Assembly: GCF_016587355.1 (NCBI RefSeq)
Contig: NZ_BNJF01000001.1
Coordinates: 3,997,721-4,061,720 of the forward strand
Direction of reading: 5' to 3'
DNA from: Ktedonospora formicarum
GTDB taxonomy: Bacteria; Chloroflexota; Ktedonobacteria; Ktedonobacterales; Ktedonobacteraceae
DNA length: 64,000 bases
Position 1 is the first letter of the stretch, and every line of letters begins with the position of its first letter. The translations under genes and the position numbers were made by a program. Of the stretch, positions 48,791-57,547 are shown piece after piece. The notes beneath the pieces are model-generated. The model had not been told where the DNA came from. It did not search any database and saw only the letters and a program-made list of their open reading frames with translations.

Positions 48791-48994
48791 CTACTCAACA
48801 GGAAGTGAGCTGTTGAGTAATTGATCGAGCGTTGACTTCTTGATGCGGTAAGCCTGGCGTTTGCCTCGGTGAGGCAGGGTAATGGCCTCCAATGCTCCAC
48901 TCTTGATCCAGCGGCGTACGGTGGTATCATCGACACGTAGCCTGCGTGCCACTTCGCGTACTGTTAACAGCTCTTCTCTTGCGTCTTCTACCAT
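48791..48994 (-). CDS. small excisionase/MerR-like helix-turn-helix protein
   Basis: 67 residues with the DNA-binding domain ELLTVREVARRLRVDDTTVR then RWIKSGALEAITLPHRGKRQ and AYRIKKSTLDQLL. This is the winged-helix excisionase (HTH_17) outline, found in phage excisionases, restriction-modification controllers and many stand-alone regulators. No integrase or toxin lies nearby, so the function is unknown. ATG 48994 has GGAGATGGAGA upstream on the minus strand. Confidence 0.83.
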   Translation of the reverse strand: MVEDAREELLTVREVARRLRVDDTTVRRWIKSGALEAITLPHRGKRQAYRIKKSTLDQLLNSSLPVE

Positions 48995-49440
48995 TCTCCA
49001 TCTCCTATGACGATCTGGTGCTCTCCTTCAATGAGTGCTCCTACTTTACGAGACTTGCCCATGTTTCCAGGTGCCTCCAGACTTGGAGGCACCTGATGGA
49101 CATTACCCTCAAGGGCTGTCTGGCACTGCTACACTGACAGTTGCTGTAAGAGTCCTAGCATGATACTCTATTGTTTTCAAGTAGTCTGTTTCTCTCATTG
49201 CGTAACTGACGACGCAACGAAACTACCTACAACACTGCCTGCCAGCTAACTATACTATACATATTCGCGCAAACATACTAAAATACAGCAGTAGTGAACT
49301 GGCACCTTGCGAAGGATGCTGGTCCTGCTAGAGAAGTCTCTATCCCCTAGAAGCTGGCTTGCTTTGCTGGTATGGCGCGAATGTACGCGACACAACAATA
49401 AGGGCTCTTACCGGGTTCGCGCCCCCAAAAAAGAACAATT
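48995..49440. other. gap with one perfect hairpin
   Basis: No gene was recognised. CAGGTGCCTCCA (49068-49079) and TGGAGGCACCTG (49084-49095) form a perfect 12-bp stem with a 4-nt loop and no T run on either side. Its host transcript is unknown. Confidence 0.45.
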
Positions 49441-49500
49441 ACTCCTAGTCGAAAACTTGAGCGCTAGCCGCGACTAGCGGCGTTGGTTTTCGCAGAAGAT
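49441..49500. repeat. compact palindromic repeat module before polA
   Basis: ACTCCTAGTCGAAAACTTGA, GCGCTAGCCGCGACTAGCGG and CGTTGGTTTTCGCAGAAGAT. At 60 bp it is the shortest complete copy in the window, lacking the internal CCCTC..GAGGG hairpin. It lies 45 bp before the polA start. Confidence 0.88.
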
Positions 49501-49545
49501 GTAAAGTGAGGCGATTATCGATGTTGAGAGAGCTAGGGTTCTGAT

Positions 49546-52500
49546 ATGTCACAAGCAACAAAACGACAAAAACTGGTGCTCATTGATGGGCATGCCATTA
49601 TTCACCGCGCCTTCCACGCGGTGCCAGAGGATCTATCAACGAGTAGTGGGGAGCCGGTCAACGCGACCTTCGGTTTTACTTCTATGCTCATGAAGGCGCT
49701 ACTAGAGGAGAAACCAGACTATATTGCGGTCACCTTTGACCGACCTTCGCCAACCTTCCGCCATGAGCACTACACTCCTTATAAGGCACATCGCCCGACG
49801 CTGCCCGATAATATGCGCCCCCAATTTAGCCGGATTCGTGAGGTTGTACAAGCCTTTGGAATTCAGATCTATGAGAAGGATGGCTTTGAGGCCGATGATG
49901 TGTTGGGTACGCTCTCCGTTCAAGGATCAGAGCAGGGCGTCGATACCATTATCTATACCGGTGATATGGACACACTGCAATTAGTGAATGACCATGTGCT
50001 GGTGAAGGTCGCCAAACGCGGTATTTCTGAGGTGGTGGAGTACGACGAGAAGGAAGTCATCGCGCGCTATAGCTTGCCACCGCGTGCACTTCCTGATTAT
50101 AAGGGGCTGGTGGGCGACAAATCCGATAATATTCCTGGCGTAGCGGGTATTGGCGCGAAGACTGCTACCCGTATGCTGGTGGATTATGGCAGTCTGGAGA
50201 ATGTGCTGGCGCATGTCAATGATCTGAAGCCCAAGGAGCAGAAGCTCTTACAGGAGGGTGGGGAGATGGGGCGCCAGAGCAAGTATCTGGCGACGATTGT
50301 GCTGGATGCCCCTGTCAAACTCGACCTGCCATCCTGTCGCATGACACACGTTGATAGCGAACGTGTGCTGACTCTCTTCCGCCAGCTAGAGTTCCGCTCC
50401 CAGGTGGAGCGAGCTTTTGCCCTCTTCCGTCAACTTGGCATTCCTATTACCTCAGAAGGTTCCCCAAGTGAGAGCGCCGTTAGTGAGCCAACTCCAGCGA
50501 GGATAGAGCCTCGGGAGGAGAGCAAGCGCGATCAATTGCTTTTCGCTCCTCCAATCGGAATTGTGCCTGTGTTGCCGCTTCCGGATTCTCCTCTTGAGAA
50601 CGCACCACATGCTGAACATTATTCTGCCGTTGCTGAAAAGCGCGAGGTGCAGACCATTGGCGGAACTTCAGCAAACGCCACCGCCATAGTGGAGGAAGAG
50701 GAGACGCTTGACGAGGGACCAACGCAATTAACCCTCTTTGAGACATCAGAGCCCAAAGGCGAAGTCGCGCGGAAACTGCGCTTACCGGGACCAGCCCTGG
50801 TCGAAACCTCGCTCTTCCTGGGAGATGTAGAGGTCCAGCAACAGACAAGTACCATGGTCATTAATAGCGAAGAGGGACTGGATGTGCTGGTGAAGAGCCT
50901 GCGTAGCGCGGGCCAGTTTGCCTTCGACACCGAGACAACTTCTGAGGACCAGCGCAAAGCGGATCTGGTGGGGCTCTCCTTCGCGATGGCTCCGGGTGAG
51001 GCATACTATATTCCTGTGGGGCACATCGCGGGTGTTGATGGTCAGGAGCCCGGCACTCAGCTTCCCTTGAGCCTGGTGCTGGAGAAGCTGAAGCCCATCA
51101 TGGAAGATGCCAGTATTGAGAAGTATATGCATAACGCGAAGTATGATATCGCAGTCATGCTGCGTGCTGGTATCAATGTTGAGGGCATGAGCTTTGATTC
51201 ACTGGTTGCTTCCTATTTGCTTGAGCCAGGACGTAGAGGTCTGGGCCTGAAAGATCAGGTCTTTCAGCGCCTAGGTATTCTGATGACACCAATTAGCGAG
51301 TTGATCGGGAGTGGTAGCAAAGCGATTAGCATGTCTCAGGTGCCGGTGCGTAGGGCCGCCGACTACGCAGGCGCGGATGCCGATATGACCTTGCGCCTGG
51401 TCGCACCGCTCTTGAATGACCTGCGTCAGCATGGCCTGCTGGACCTGTTCTATAAACTAGAGCAGCCTCTAATCAAGGTCTTGATGCAGATGGAGCTCTA
51501 TGGTGTCGCACTTGATGCCGACTTCCTACATGAATTTGGCACGCAACTGGATGAGCAACTCCAACTAGCCGAGCAGACCATTTATGATGCTGTTGGGCAT
51601 CGCTTTAACGTCAATTCACCCAAGCAGCTCGGCGAGATTCTGTTTGGTGAGCTAAAGTTACCTGCTGGCAAGAAGACGAAGACTGGCTACTCGGTCAGCG
51701 CCGATGTGATTGAGGGACTGCGCGGAATGCATCCCGCGATTGACTCGCTACTGGAATACCGACAGTTGAGCAAGCTCAAGTCGACTTATATTGATGGCCT
51801 GCTCACGCTGATGGATCGTAATACCGGGCGCGTCTATACATCCTTTAATCAGACGATAGCTTCCAGTGGACGACTCTCATCCAGTAACCCGAACCTGCAA
51901 AACATTCCGGTTCGTACTGAACTGGGGCGACAGATCCGGCGTGCCTTTATCTCCGATCCAAGCTATGTCTTGCTCACGGCTGACTACTCACAGATCGAGT
52001 TGCGCATTCTAGCGAACATCACCAATGAACCCCGCCTGGTTGAAGCCTTCAACCAGGGCGAGGATATTCACACAATTACCGCCGCCTCACTCTTCACGGT
52101 ACCAGTAGAAGAGGTAACGAAAGATCAGCGACGATTAGCAAAGACCGTCGTCTATGCCGTACTCTACGGCCAGTCGGCCTATGGCCTCTCCCAGGTTACT
52201 GGCATGCGCCCGGCTGAAGCTTCTGAGTTCATCAAGCGCTATCATGAGACCTTCCCAAACATCAAGGTCTATGTTGATAGTACCTTGGAACAGGCTCGCC
52301 AGCAGGGCTATGTTAACACCTACTTCGGGCGCAAACGCTTCATTCCCGATATGCGTGTGCTCTCGCATGTGGAGCGGCAGGCGCTTGAGCGCGAGTCTAT
52401 CAACATGCCTATTCAAGGTTCTAACGCCGACCTGATTAAAATCGCGATGTTACGCTTACAGCATGCCTTGCTCGCGAACCGAATGAAGACGCGCATGATT

Positions 52501-52677
52501 CTTCAGGTGCATGACGAGCTTGTATTCGAGGTGCCAGTTGAAGAGCTAGAAAGAGTGAAGCGCATGGTCAAGGCGGTGATGGAGGGCGTAGGTGAACTGT
52601 TAGTGCCACAAAAAGTGCCGATAAAGGTAGATATGAAAACGGGGAAGAACTGGTTCGCCGCTGAACCTGTGGTATAA
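49546..52677 (+). CDS. polA: DNA polymerase I
   Basis: A 1043-residue repair and Okazaki-fragment polymerase. The N-terminal 5'-3' exonuclease domain (about 1-300) has LIDGHAIIHRAFHA and GFEADDVLGTLS. A low-complexity, acidic and Pro-rich linker of about 110 residues follows (305-430). The 3'-5' exonuclease domain (about 440-640) has FAFDTETTSEDQRKAD, so the proofreading acids look intact. The polymerase domain has ASSGRLSSSNPNLQNIPVRT, LTADYSQIELRILA (motif A), RRLAKTVVYAVLYGQSAYGL (motif B) and LQVHDELVFEV (motif C). The linker makes it longer than most family members. A palindromic module lies just before the gene. Confidence 0.96.
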   Translation: MSQATKRQKLVLIDGHAIIHRAFHAVPEDLSTSSGEPVNATFGFTSMLMKALLEEKPDYIAVTFDRPSPTFRHEHYTPYKAHRPTLPDNMRPQFSRIREVVQAFGIQIYEKDGFEADDVLGTLSVQGSEQGVDTIIYTGDMDTLQLVNDHVLVKVAKRGISEVVEYDEKEVIARYSLPPRALPDYKGLVGDKSDNIPGVAGIGAKTATRMLVDYGSLENVLAHVNDLKPKEQKLLQEGGEMGRQSKYLATIVLDAPVKLDLPSCRMTHVDSERVLTLFRQLEFRSQVERAFALFRQLGIPITSEGSPSESAVSEPTPARIEPREESKRDQLLFAPPIGIVPVLPLPDSPLENAPHAEHYSAVAEKREVQTIGGTSANATAIVEEEETLDEGPTQLTLFETSEPKGEVARKLRLPGPALVETSLFLGDVEVQQQTSTMVINSEEGLDVLVKSLRSAGQFAFDTETTSEDQRKADLVGLSFAMAPGEAYYIPVGHIAGVDGQEPGTQLPLSLVLEKLKPIMEDASIEKYMHNAKYDIAVMLRAGINVEGMSFDSLVASYLLEPGRRGLGLKDQVFQRLGILMTPISELIGSGSKAISMSQVPVRRAADYAGADADMTLRLVAPLLNDLRQHGLLDLFYKLEQPLIKVLMQMELYGVALDADFLHEFGTQLDEQLQLAEQTIYDAVGHRFNVNSPKQLGEILFGELKLPAGKKTKTGYSVSADVIEGLRGMHPAIDSLLEYRQLSKLKSTYIDGLLTLMDRNTGRVYTSFNQTIASSGRLSSSNPNLQNIPVRTELGRQIRRAFISDPSYVLLTADYSQIELRILANITNEPRLVEAFNQGEDIHTITAASLFTVPVEEVTKDQRRLAKTVVYAVLYGQSAYGLSQVTGMRPAEASEFIKRYHETFPNIKVYVDSTLEQARQQGYVNTYFGRKRFIPDMRVLSHVERQALERESINMPIQGSNADLIKIAMLRLQHALLANRMKTRMILQVHDELVFEVPVEELERVKRMVKAVMEGVGELLVPQKVPIKVDMKTGKNWFAAEPVV

Positions 52678-52733
52678 CAAACATAACTATTCAAGATAAA
52701 GACTTCTCAGCGCTAAAGCGCTTCGCAAGGGTT

Positions 52734-53993
52734 ATGGGATGTCTTCAGCAAGCCCAACGGCATTCCATGATCCCGCGAGCCACCGCCGGGGCGAGGGGTC
52801 AGCTCACTAGAGATGAGGAAGCAGCTTTGGTACAGCTCTCACATTTAGTCACTTCCTTGCCACCATTTCACTTCGCCAACGCCAAGCAGCGTATCGCGGA
52901 TAAGCAAGCGCAGGGCGTGGATGTGGTCAATCTTTCGGTTGGAGATCCCGACCTACCCGCGCCCCCGCAGGTAGTCGAACGCCTCTGCACCGCCATGCGG
53001 GACGGCGAGAACCATCGCTATCCCGAGTACCGGGGCATGCGTGCCCTGCATGAAGCGATAGCTGGCTGGTTTGAGCGTCGTTTCGGGGTGGCATTAACAC
53101 CTGAGCAAGAAATCATGCCTCTCATTGGTTCAAAGGAGGGCCTGGTCTATTCCGCCGCGTGCGTGTTGAACGCCGGTGACATCGCGCTTACTCCTGATCC
53201 TTATTATCCAGTATATATTTCCTCCGTGACGAGCGTTAACGCACAACCCTATATGCTGCCAATGCGCGAGGAGAGTGGCTATCTGCCAGACCTGGAGGGC
53301 ATTCCCACCGAGGTCCTGGCGAAGGCACGTCTGCTCTGGCTGAATTATCCTAACAATCCAACCGCAGCCTGTGCTGATCGGGCCTTCTTTGAGAAGGCTG
53401 TGGATTTCGCTCGTCGGTACAATCTGGTGATTGTACATGACATGGCCTATGCCGAAGTGCATTATGAGGGTTTCCGTCCCTTGAGTCTGCTAGAGATTCC
53501 GGGCGCGAAGGATGTCGCGGTCGAGCTGCACTCGCTGAGCAAGACCTATAACATGGCGGGTTTCCGTATCGGCATGTTAGTGGGCAACCGAGAACTGGTG
53601 AACGCGGTCGCGCTATTGAAGAGCAACATTGATAGTGGCATCTTCCGCCCCGTACAGTACGCAGCCATTGAAGCATTGAATCTGCCTGAAAGCTGGATTC
53701 AGGAGCGCAATGCCATTTACCAGCATCGGCGTGATCTGATGTTGGAAGGCTGTCGGGCCCTGGGGATGCGTGTGCAACCTTCGAAGGCAGGTCTCTACAT
53801 CTGGGCAGGTGTGCCAGAGGGCTATACCTCGCGGCAGTTCGCTGACTACCTCTTCGATAAGATGGGTATTTTCCTTACTCCAGGCACCAACTTTGGTCCT
53901 GCTGGTGAAGGCTATGTCCGAATCTCACTGACCACACCCGAGTCGCGCATCCAGATCGCCCTTGATCGCATGAAACGAGCCTTTGTCTCTTGA
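52734..53993 (+). CDS. PLP-dependent aminotransferase (class I, LL-DAP aminotransferase-like)
   Basis: A 419-residue fold-type I aminotransferase. VNLSVGDPDLPAPPQVVERL and HRYPEYRGMRALHEAIAGWF open the domain, PNNPTAACADRAFFEKAVDF is the PLP-pocket Asn region, HDMAYAEVHYEGF has the Asp/Tyr pair, and the Schiff-base Lys is in LHSLSKTYNMAGFRIGMLVG. The nearest subfamilies make LL-diaminopimelate or alanine/aspartate products, and the specificity is not certain. ATG 52734 lies 2-3 nt after AAGGG, which is tight. ATG 52767 is an alternative. A short repeat remnant (CAGCGCTAAAGCGCTTCGCA) lies between polA and this gene. Confidence 0.88.
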   Translation: MGCLQQAQRHSMIPRATAGARGQLTRDEEAALVQLSHLVTSLPPFHFANAKQRIADKQAQGVDVVNLSVGDPDLPAPPQVVERLCTAMRDGENHRYPEYRGMRALHEAIAGWFERRFGVALTPEQEIMPLIGSKEGLVYSAACVLNAGDIALTPDPYYPVYISSVTSVNAQPYMLPMREESGYLPDLEGIPTEVLAKARLLWLNYPNNPTAACADRAFFEKAVDFARRYNLVIVHDMAYAEVHYEGFRPLSLLEIPGAKDVAVELHSLSKTYNMAGFRIGMLVGNRELVNAVALLKSNIDSGIFRPVQYAAIEALNLPESWIQERNAIYQHRRDLMLEGCRALGMRVQPSKAGLYIWAGVPEGYTSRQFADYLFDKMGIFLTPGTNFGPAGEGYVRISLTTPESRIQIALDRMKRAFVS

Positions 53994-54000
53994 TCGGGCG

Positions 54001-54028
54001 GCATTGGCTAAAGTGTCGTGGCTACATA
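54001..54028 (+). repeat. degenerate short dispersed repeat
   Basis: GCATTGGCTAAAGTGTCGTG then GCTACATA, diverged from the consensus, 7 bp after the aminotransferase stop. Confidence 0.6.
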
Positions 54029-54035
54029 GAGAACA

Positions 54036-54080
54036 CATAAAAGTGTGGTGGTTGAAAATTTCGACCACCACACTTTTATG
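54036..54080 (+). terminator. terminator after the aminotransferase gene
   Basis: CATAAAAGTGTGGTGGT (54036-54052) pairs perfectly with ACCACCACACTTTTATG (54064-54080), followed by TTCTT. Confidence 0.8.
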
Positions 54081-54233
54081 TTCTTACCATAAGAGCTTGC
54101 CGCGCGAGCCGAGGAGCTTGCGAACTGTAAAAATCTCTACTATAGATAAAGCTCCACTGGACGCAGACATTTAGGCGTGCTAAACTGCGACAGAGTGTGA
54201 ATTTTTCAACTATTCGCGCTAATCCTGCACTAC

Positions 54234-54262
54234 TTGCAATGTGTTTCTATGTGTACTATCTG
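54234..54262 (+). promoter_or_regulatory. candidate promoter of the debranching-enzyme gene
   Basis: TTGCAA (54234-54239), a 17-bp spacer and TATCTG (54257-54262) lie about 70 bp before the start codon. The -10 is imperfect. Confidence 0.4.
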
Positions 54263-54331
54263 ATATCGATTTATATGTCAATCTACGAGAGATACAGTGT
54301 ACAGGCATGTTGGTAGAAGGAGCGTTATTGT

Positions 54332-56470
54332 ATGATTCTGGAGCGGGACACTGCTGAATCAGCCCAACAGGAACTTCCTGACCCCTGGCGTCTGGCGGTA
54401 GGGCGCGATATCTGTGGTAATGCGCAACAGGCGCTCAACCATGAGTGGCTGGTAACAAATGGCTTGGGAGGCTATGCCTCTGGTTCAATCTGTGGCGCGA
54501 CGACTCGTAGTTATCATGGCTTGCTTGTGGCGGCTCTTCAGCCACCTGTAGCGCGAACCGTATTAGTTAGCAAGTTGGATGAAGAAGTTGCCTTGCCGGG
54601 TGGGGAGATTCTGAAGCTTGGCGTGAATGAATATCACGATGGCTCTATCGATCCCCAGGGATACCAGTATTTAGAGCAGGTGACCCTTGAGGGTGATATT
54701 CCCTGCTTTCACTATCGCCTCACGGAACAGCTACAACTTGTCAAGCGTATTTGGATGGAATATGGGCAGAACACGACATATGTGCAATATATGTTGGAGG
54801 GCATGACGGACGAGGAGCAGGATGAGCCACTGACACTGACGTTGGTTCCATTCTGTCTCTCACGCGATTACCATAGCTCGACGCAAGGGTCAGACGACTG
54901 GCACTTTATTGTGGACTCCCAGAACAATCGTTGCCGGGTTCGGGCATATGATGGCGCACCGCTTTATCATCTGATCGCTGATCCCACGGCATTTTTCTCA
55001 CCTACTGGCCTATGGTACTGGCGCGTTTTGCATCGCCAGGAGAGCGAGCGCGGCCTGCCTAACCAAGAGGATATTTATCAGCCGGGCATCTTTAGTATGT
55101 CTATGACCGTTGGAAAGCGCGTGACGCTTATTCTCACTGCTGAGCATACACTCGCATCTGAGTTTGGAACGGCAAGCCATGAGGAGTTTGTCAATGCGGC
55201 CTTGATCCGGCACCAGCGCCGGGTACACCACTTGCTCTCCGTAGCTGATCGTACAGTGAACAATCTGGAACAGAGTGATCCTGTTCTGGCTCGCCTGGCG
55301 ATAGCCGCCGATCAGTTTATCGTGGCTCGCCCGGACTATGAGCAGGCCAATGCCACCCGTCAGCCTCCACGCCTGACCCCTGACCGCAAGACGATTATCG
55401 CGGGCTATCCCTGGTTTACTGATTGGGGACGTGATAGTATGATCTCGTTACCTGGCTTGTTGCTCTGTACCGGACGCTATAGCGAAGCGCGTGGCCTGCT
55501 CAAGGCTTTCGCTTCATATATGCGCGATGGGCTCATCCCGAATCGCTTCCCTGACACGGGCGCGAGTCCGGAATATAATACCATTGATGGAACGCTTTGG
55601 ATGTTTCATGCGCTTGGGCTCTACTTCCAGACCACAAGCGATTGGTCGCTGCTCAAAGAGCTTTTCCCAACCTTGCAGGAGAGTATTGAGCATCATGTGC
55701 AGGGCACACTCTTTCATATTGGAATGGATGCCGCCGATGGCTTGCTTACGGGTGGTGAGGATGGTGTGCAATTGACCTGGATGGATGCGAAGGTGGGCGA
55801 CTGGGTTGTAACGCCCAGGCGTGGCAAAGCCGTAGAGGTGAACGCGCTCTGGTATGCGGCCCTGACCAGAATGGAGTCCTGGGCGGTGCGCCTCTCTACC
55901 GATGCTTCGTCATATAGTCAATTGCGTACCAGGGTACGCCAGCATTTCGCTCAGCGCTTCTGGTACGCGGAAGGTGGCTATCTTTATGATGTGGTGGACG
56001 TGGATGGGGTCGCTGGGAAGGTCGATGCATCCTTGCGTCCGAATCAGCTTTTCGCGATTTCGCTCTGTCGTGATCTGCTCTCCACGGAACAGTGCGCAAG
56101 CATCCTACAGCAGGTGACTCAGCATCTCCTGGTCCCGATTGGTGTGCGCACGCTGAGCCAGAATGACCCTGAGTATCGTAAACACTTTAAAGGTGATCCC
56201 TGGCAGCGAGATGGGGCCTATCATCAGGGAACCGCCTGGCAATGGTTGCTCGGTCCCTATGTTGATGTCTACCTGCGCATTCACAAAGATCGAGTGCAAC
56301 TGCGTCCATTGCTGCTGACGGCTCTAGAGAGGCTGTGGAGCAACTGTATTGGCACCATCAGCGAGGTTGTAGAGCCGGAAGAGCCCTATACCGCTGCTGG
56401 TTGTTGCGCTCAGGCATGGAGCGTTGCTGAATTGCTCCGTAGCTGGCTTCTGGTGCAGGGCAAATCATGA
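54332..56470 (+). CDS. glycogen debranching enzyme/amylo-alpha-1,6-glucosidase family
   Basis: A 712-residue protein. The N-terminal GDE_N-like domain has EWLVTNGLGGYASGSICGAT then TRSYHGLLVAAL. The C-terminal (alpha/alpha)6 domain has PWFTDWGRDSMISLPGLLL, which carries the conserved Asp, NRFPDTGASPEYNTIDGTLW, and WQRDGAYHQGTAWQWLLGPY with the substrate-binding acidic residues. The family hydrolyses alpha-1,6 branch points in glycogen or related glucans in the cytoplasm. ATG 54332 has AGAAGGAG upstream at 9 nt. It is monocistronic, and no other glycogen gene is in the window. Confidence 0.92.
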   Translation: MILERDTAESAQQELPDPWRLAVGRDICGNAQQALNHEWLVTNGLGGYASGSICGATTRSYHGLLVAALQPPVARTVLVSKLDEEVALPGGEILKLGVNEYHDGSIDPQGYQYLEQVTLEGDIPCFHYRLTEQLQLVKRIWMEYGQNTTYVQYMLEGMTDEEQDEPLTLTLVPFCLSRDYHSSTQGSDDWHFIVDSQNNRCRVRAYDGAPLYHLIADPTAFFSPTGLWYWRVLHRQESERGLPNQEDIYQPGIFSMSMTVGKRVTLILTAEHTLASEFGTASHEEFVNAALIRHQRRVHHLLSVADRTVNNLEQSDPVLARLAIAADQFIVARPDYEQANATRQPPRLTPDRKTIIAGYPWFTDWGRDSMISLPGLLLCTGRYSEARGLLKAFASYMRDGLIPNRFPDTGASPEYNTIDGTLWMFHALGLYFQTTSDWSLLKELFPTLQESIEHHVQGTLFHIGMDAADGLLTGGEDGVQLTWMDAKVGDWVVTPRRGKAVEVNALWYAALTRMESWAVRLSTDASSYSQLRTRVRQHFAQRFWYAEGGYLYDVVDVDGVAGKVDASLRPNQLFAISLCRDLLSTEQCASILQQVTQHLLVPIGVRTLSQNDPEYRKHFKGDPWQRDGAYHQGTAWQWLLGPYVDVYLRIHKDRVQLRPLLLTALERLWSNCIGTISEVVEPEEPYTAAGCCAQAWSVAELLRSWLLVQGKS

Positions 56471-56483
56471 TGAGCAGGGGTGA

Positions 56484-56512
56484 CTGCGCTTCAGCGTCGT
56501 GTCTACATATGA
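56484..56512 (+). repeat. degenerate short dispersed repeat
   Basis: CTGCGCTTCAGCGTCGTGTC then TACATATG, diverged, 15-20 bp after the debranching-enzyme stop. Confidence 0.5.
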
Positions 56513-56705
56513 AGTAGCTTAAGACTTCTGAGCACCGTTATGGTGAGTTGTTGGAGGTAGCAAGAAGTCAGGGAATGATTGAAGATTTCATCTCCCTCTA
56601 ATCTAGAAGAGGTATAGTAAGAGCATCGTGTTAGCTGCCTATGCTGCAGGAGTCGTGGTGGAGGTAGCTAACGCGATGCGGCTTTGCATGTATGAGGTAA
56701 CCTGT

Positions 56706-57380
56706 ATGCGCATATTAATAGTAGAGGATGATCCTCGCCTGGGTCCCAGTTTGAAGAAGGGTCTTGAGGGGAGTCACTACGCAGTTGATCTCCTGGCGGA
56801 TGGCGAAGACGCCGTATTTATGGCCACATCTATCCCCTATGATCTCATCATTCTAGACATCCTCCTTCCCAGTCTGAGCGGTTTTGAAGTTTGTCGTCAA
56901 TTGCGCGAACAGGGTGAGACCATGCCTATTCTGTTGTTAACCGCCCTTGGTGAGGTCGAACATCGCGTTCGAGGTTTAGACCTGGGCGCGGATGACTATC
57001 TAGCAAAGCCTTTCTCTTTCAGTGAACTCCAGGCGCGAGTGCGTGCCTTGTTGCGGCGCGGTGGTCCCGTGGTTGCGTCAGTATTGCAGTTCATGGATAT
57101 TACCCTCGACACACGGACGCATGAAGTGCGGCGCGGTGAGCGCTCAATTACATTGGGCAATAAAGAGTACGCGTTGCTTGAGTTCTTCATGCGCCATCCA
57201 CACCAGGTCTTGAGCCGTTCTATGATCGTTGAGCACGTCTGGGATGGTGATACCGAACATCTCTCCAACGTCATAGACGTCTATATCCGCTATCTCCGTC
57301 GTAAGCTCTGCCACCAGAATGAGCCCAATGTCATTCAAACCATACGTGGCTCTGGTTATCAGCTTAAGGAACCTGTGTAA
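56706..57380 (+). CDS. OmpR/PhoB-family response regulator
   Basis: 224 residues from ATG 56706, which follows GAGG; the frame is open from 56628. The receiver domain (MRILIVEDDPRLGPSL) has the acidic pair EDD, the phosphoacceptor Asp in LIILDILLPSLSGFE, and the Lys in DYLAKPFSF. The winged-helix output domain (about 125-222) has NKEYALLEFFMRHPHQVLSR and VIDVYIRYLRRKL. It is paired with the histidine kinase 167 bp downstream. Two palindromic modules occupy the gap between them. Confidence 0.94.
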   Translation: MRILIVEDDPRLGPSLKKGLEGSHYAVDLLADGEDAVFMATSIPYDLIILDILLPSLSGFEVCRQLREQGETMPILLLTALGEVEHRVRGLDLGADDYLAKPFSFSELQARVRALLRRGGPVVASVLQFMDITLDTRTHEVRRGERSITLGNKEYALLEFFMRHPHQVLSRSMIVEHVWDGDTEHLSNVIDVYIRYLRRKLCHQNEPNVIQTIRGSGYQLKEPV

Positions 57381-57384
57381 GGGT

Positions 57385-57543
57385 TTCTACGAAAACCAAT
57401 GCTCTCCGCGTGATAAGCGCCCACTCTCATTTGAGGTATGACGCGCCCAGGTTTTCTCATAAGGAGTGAGGTCTTAGACGAAAACCAACCCTCATACGAG
57501 GTCGCGGCGAGCGTAAAGCGCTCAGGTTTTCGAATAAGGAGTG
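57385..57543. repeat. two palindromic repeat modules in tandem, second donating the kinase ribosome site
   Basis: Units at 57385-57468 and 57472-57543. Both open TCT(A/T)..CGAAAACCAA and close with CAGGTTTTC..ATAAGGAGT. The last element AAGGAG (57536-57541) is the ribosome binding site of the histidine kinase, 6 nt before ATG 57548. The first lacks the internal GCTAGCC core. Confidence 0.9.
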
Positions 57544-57547
57544 AACC

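Noticed and set aside
48601..48816. Plus-strand 71-codon frame overlapping the helix-turn-helix gene
   Set aside because: It crosses a repeat remnant and has no ribosome site. The minus-strand frame has a clear DNA-binding domain.
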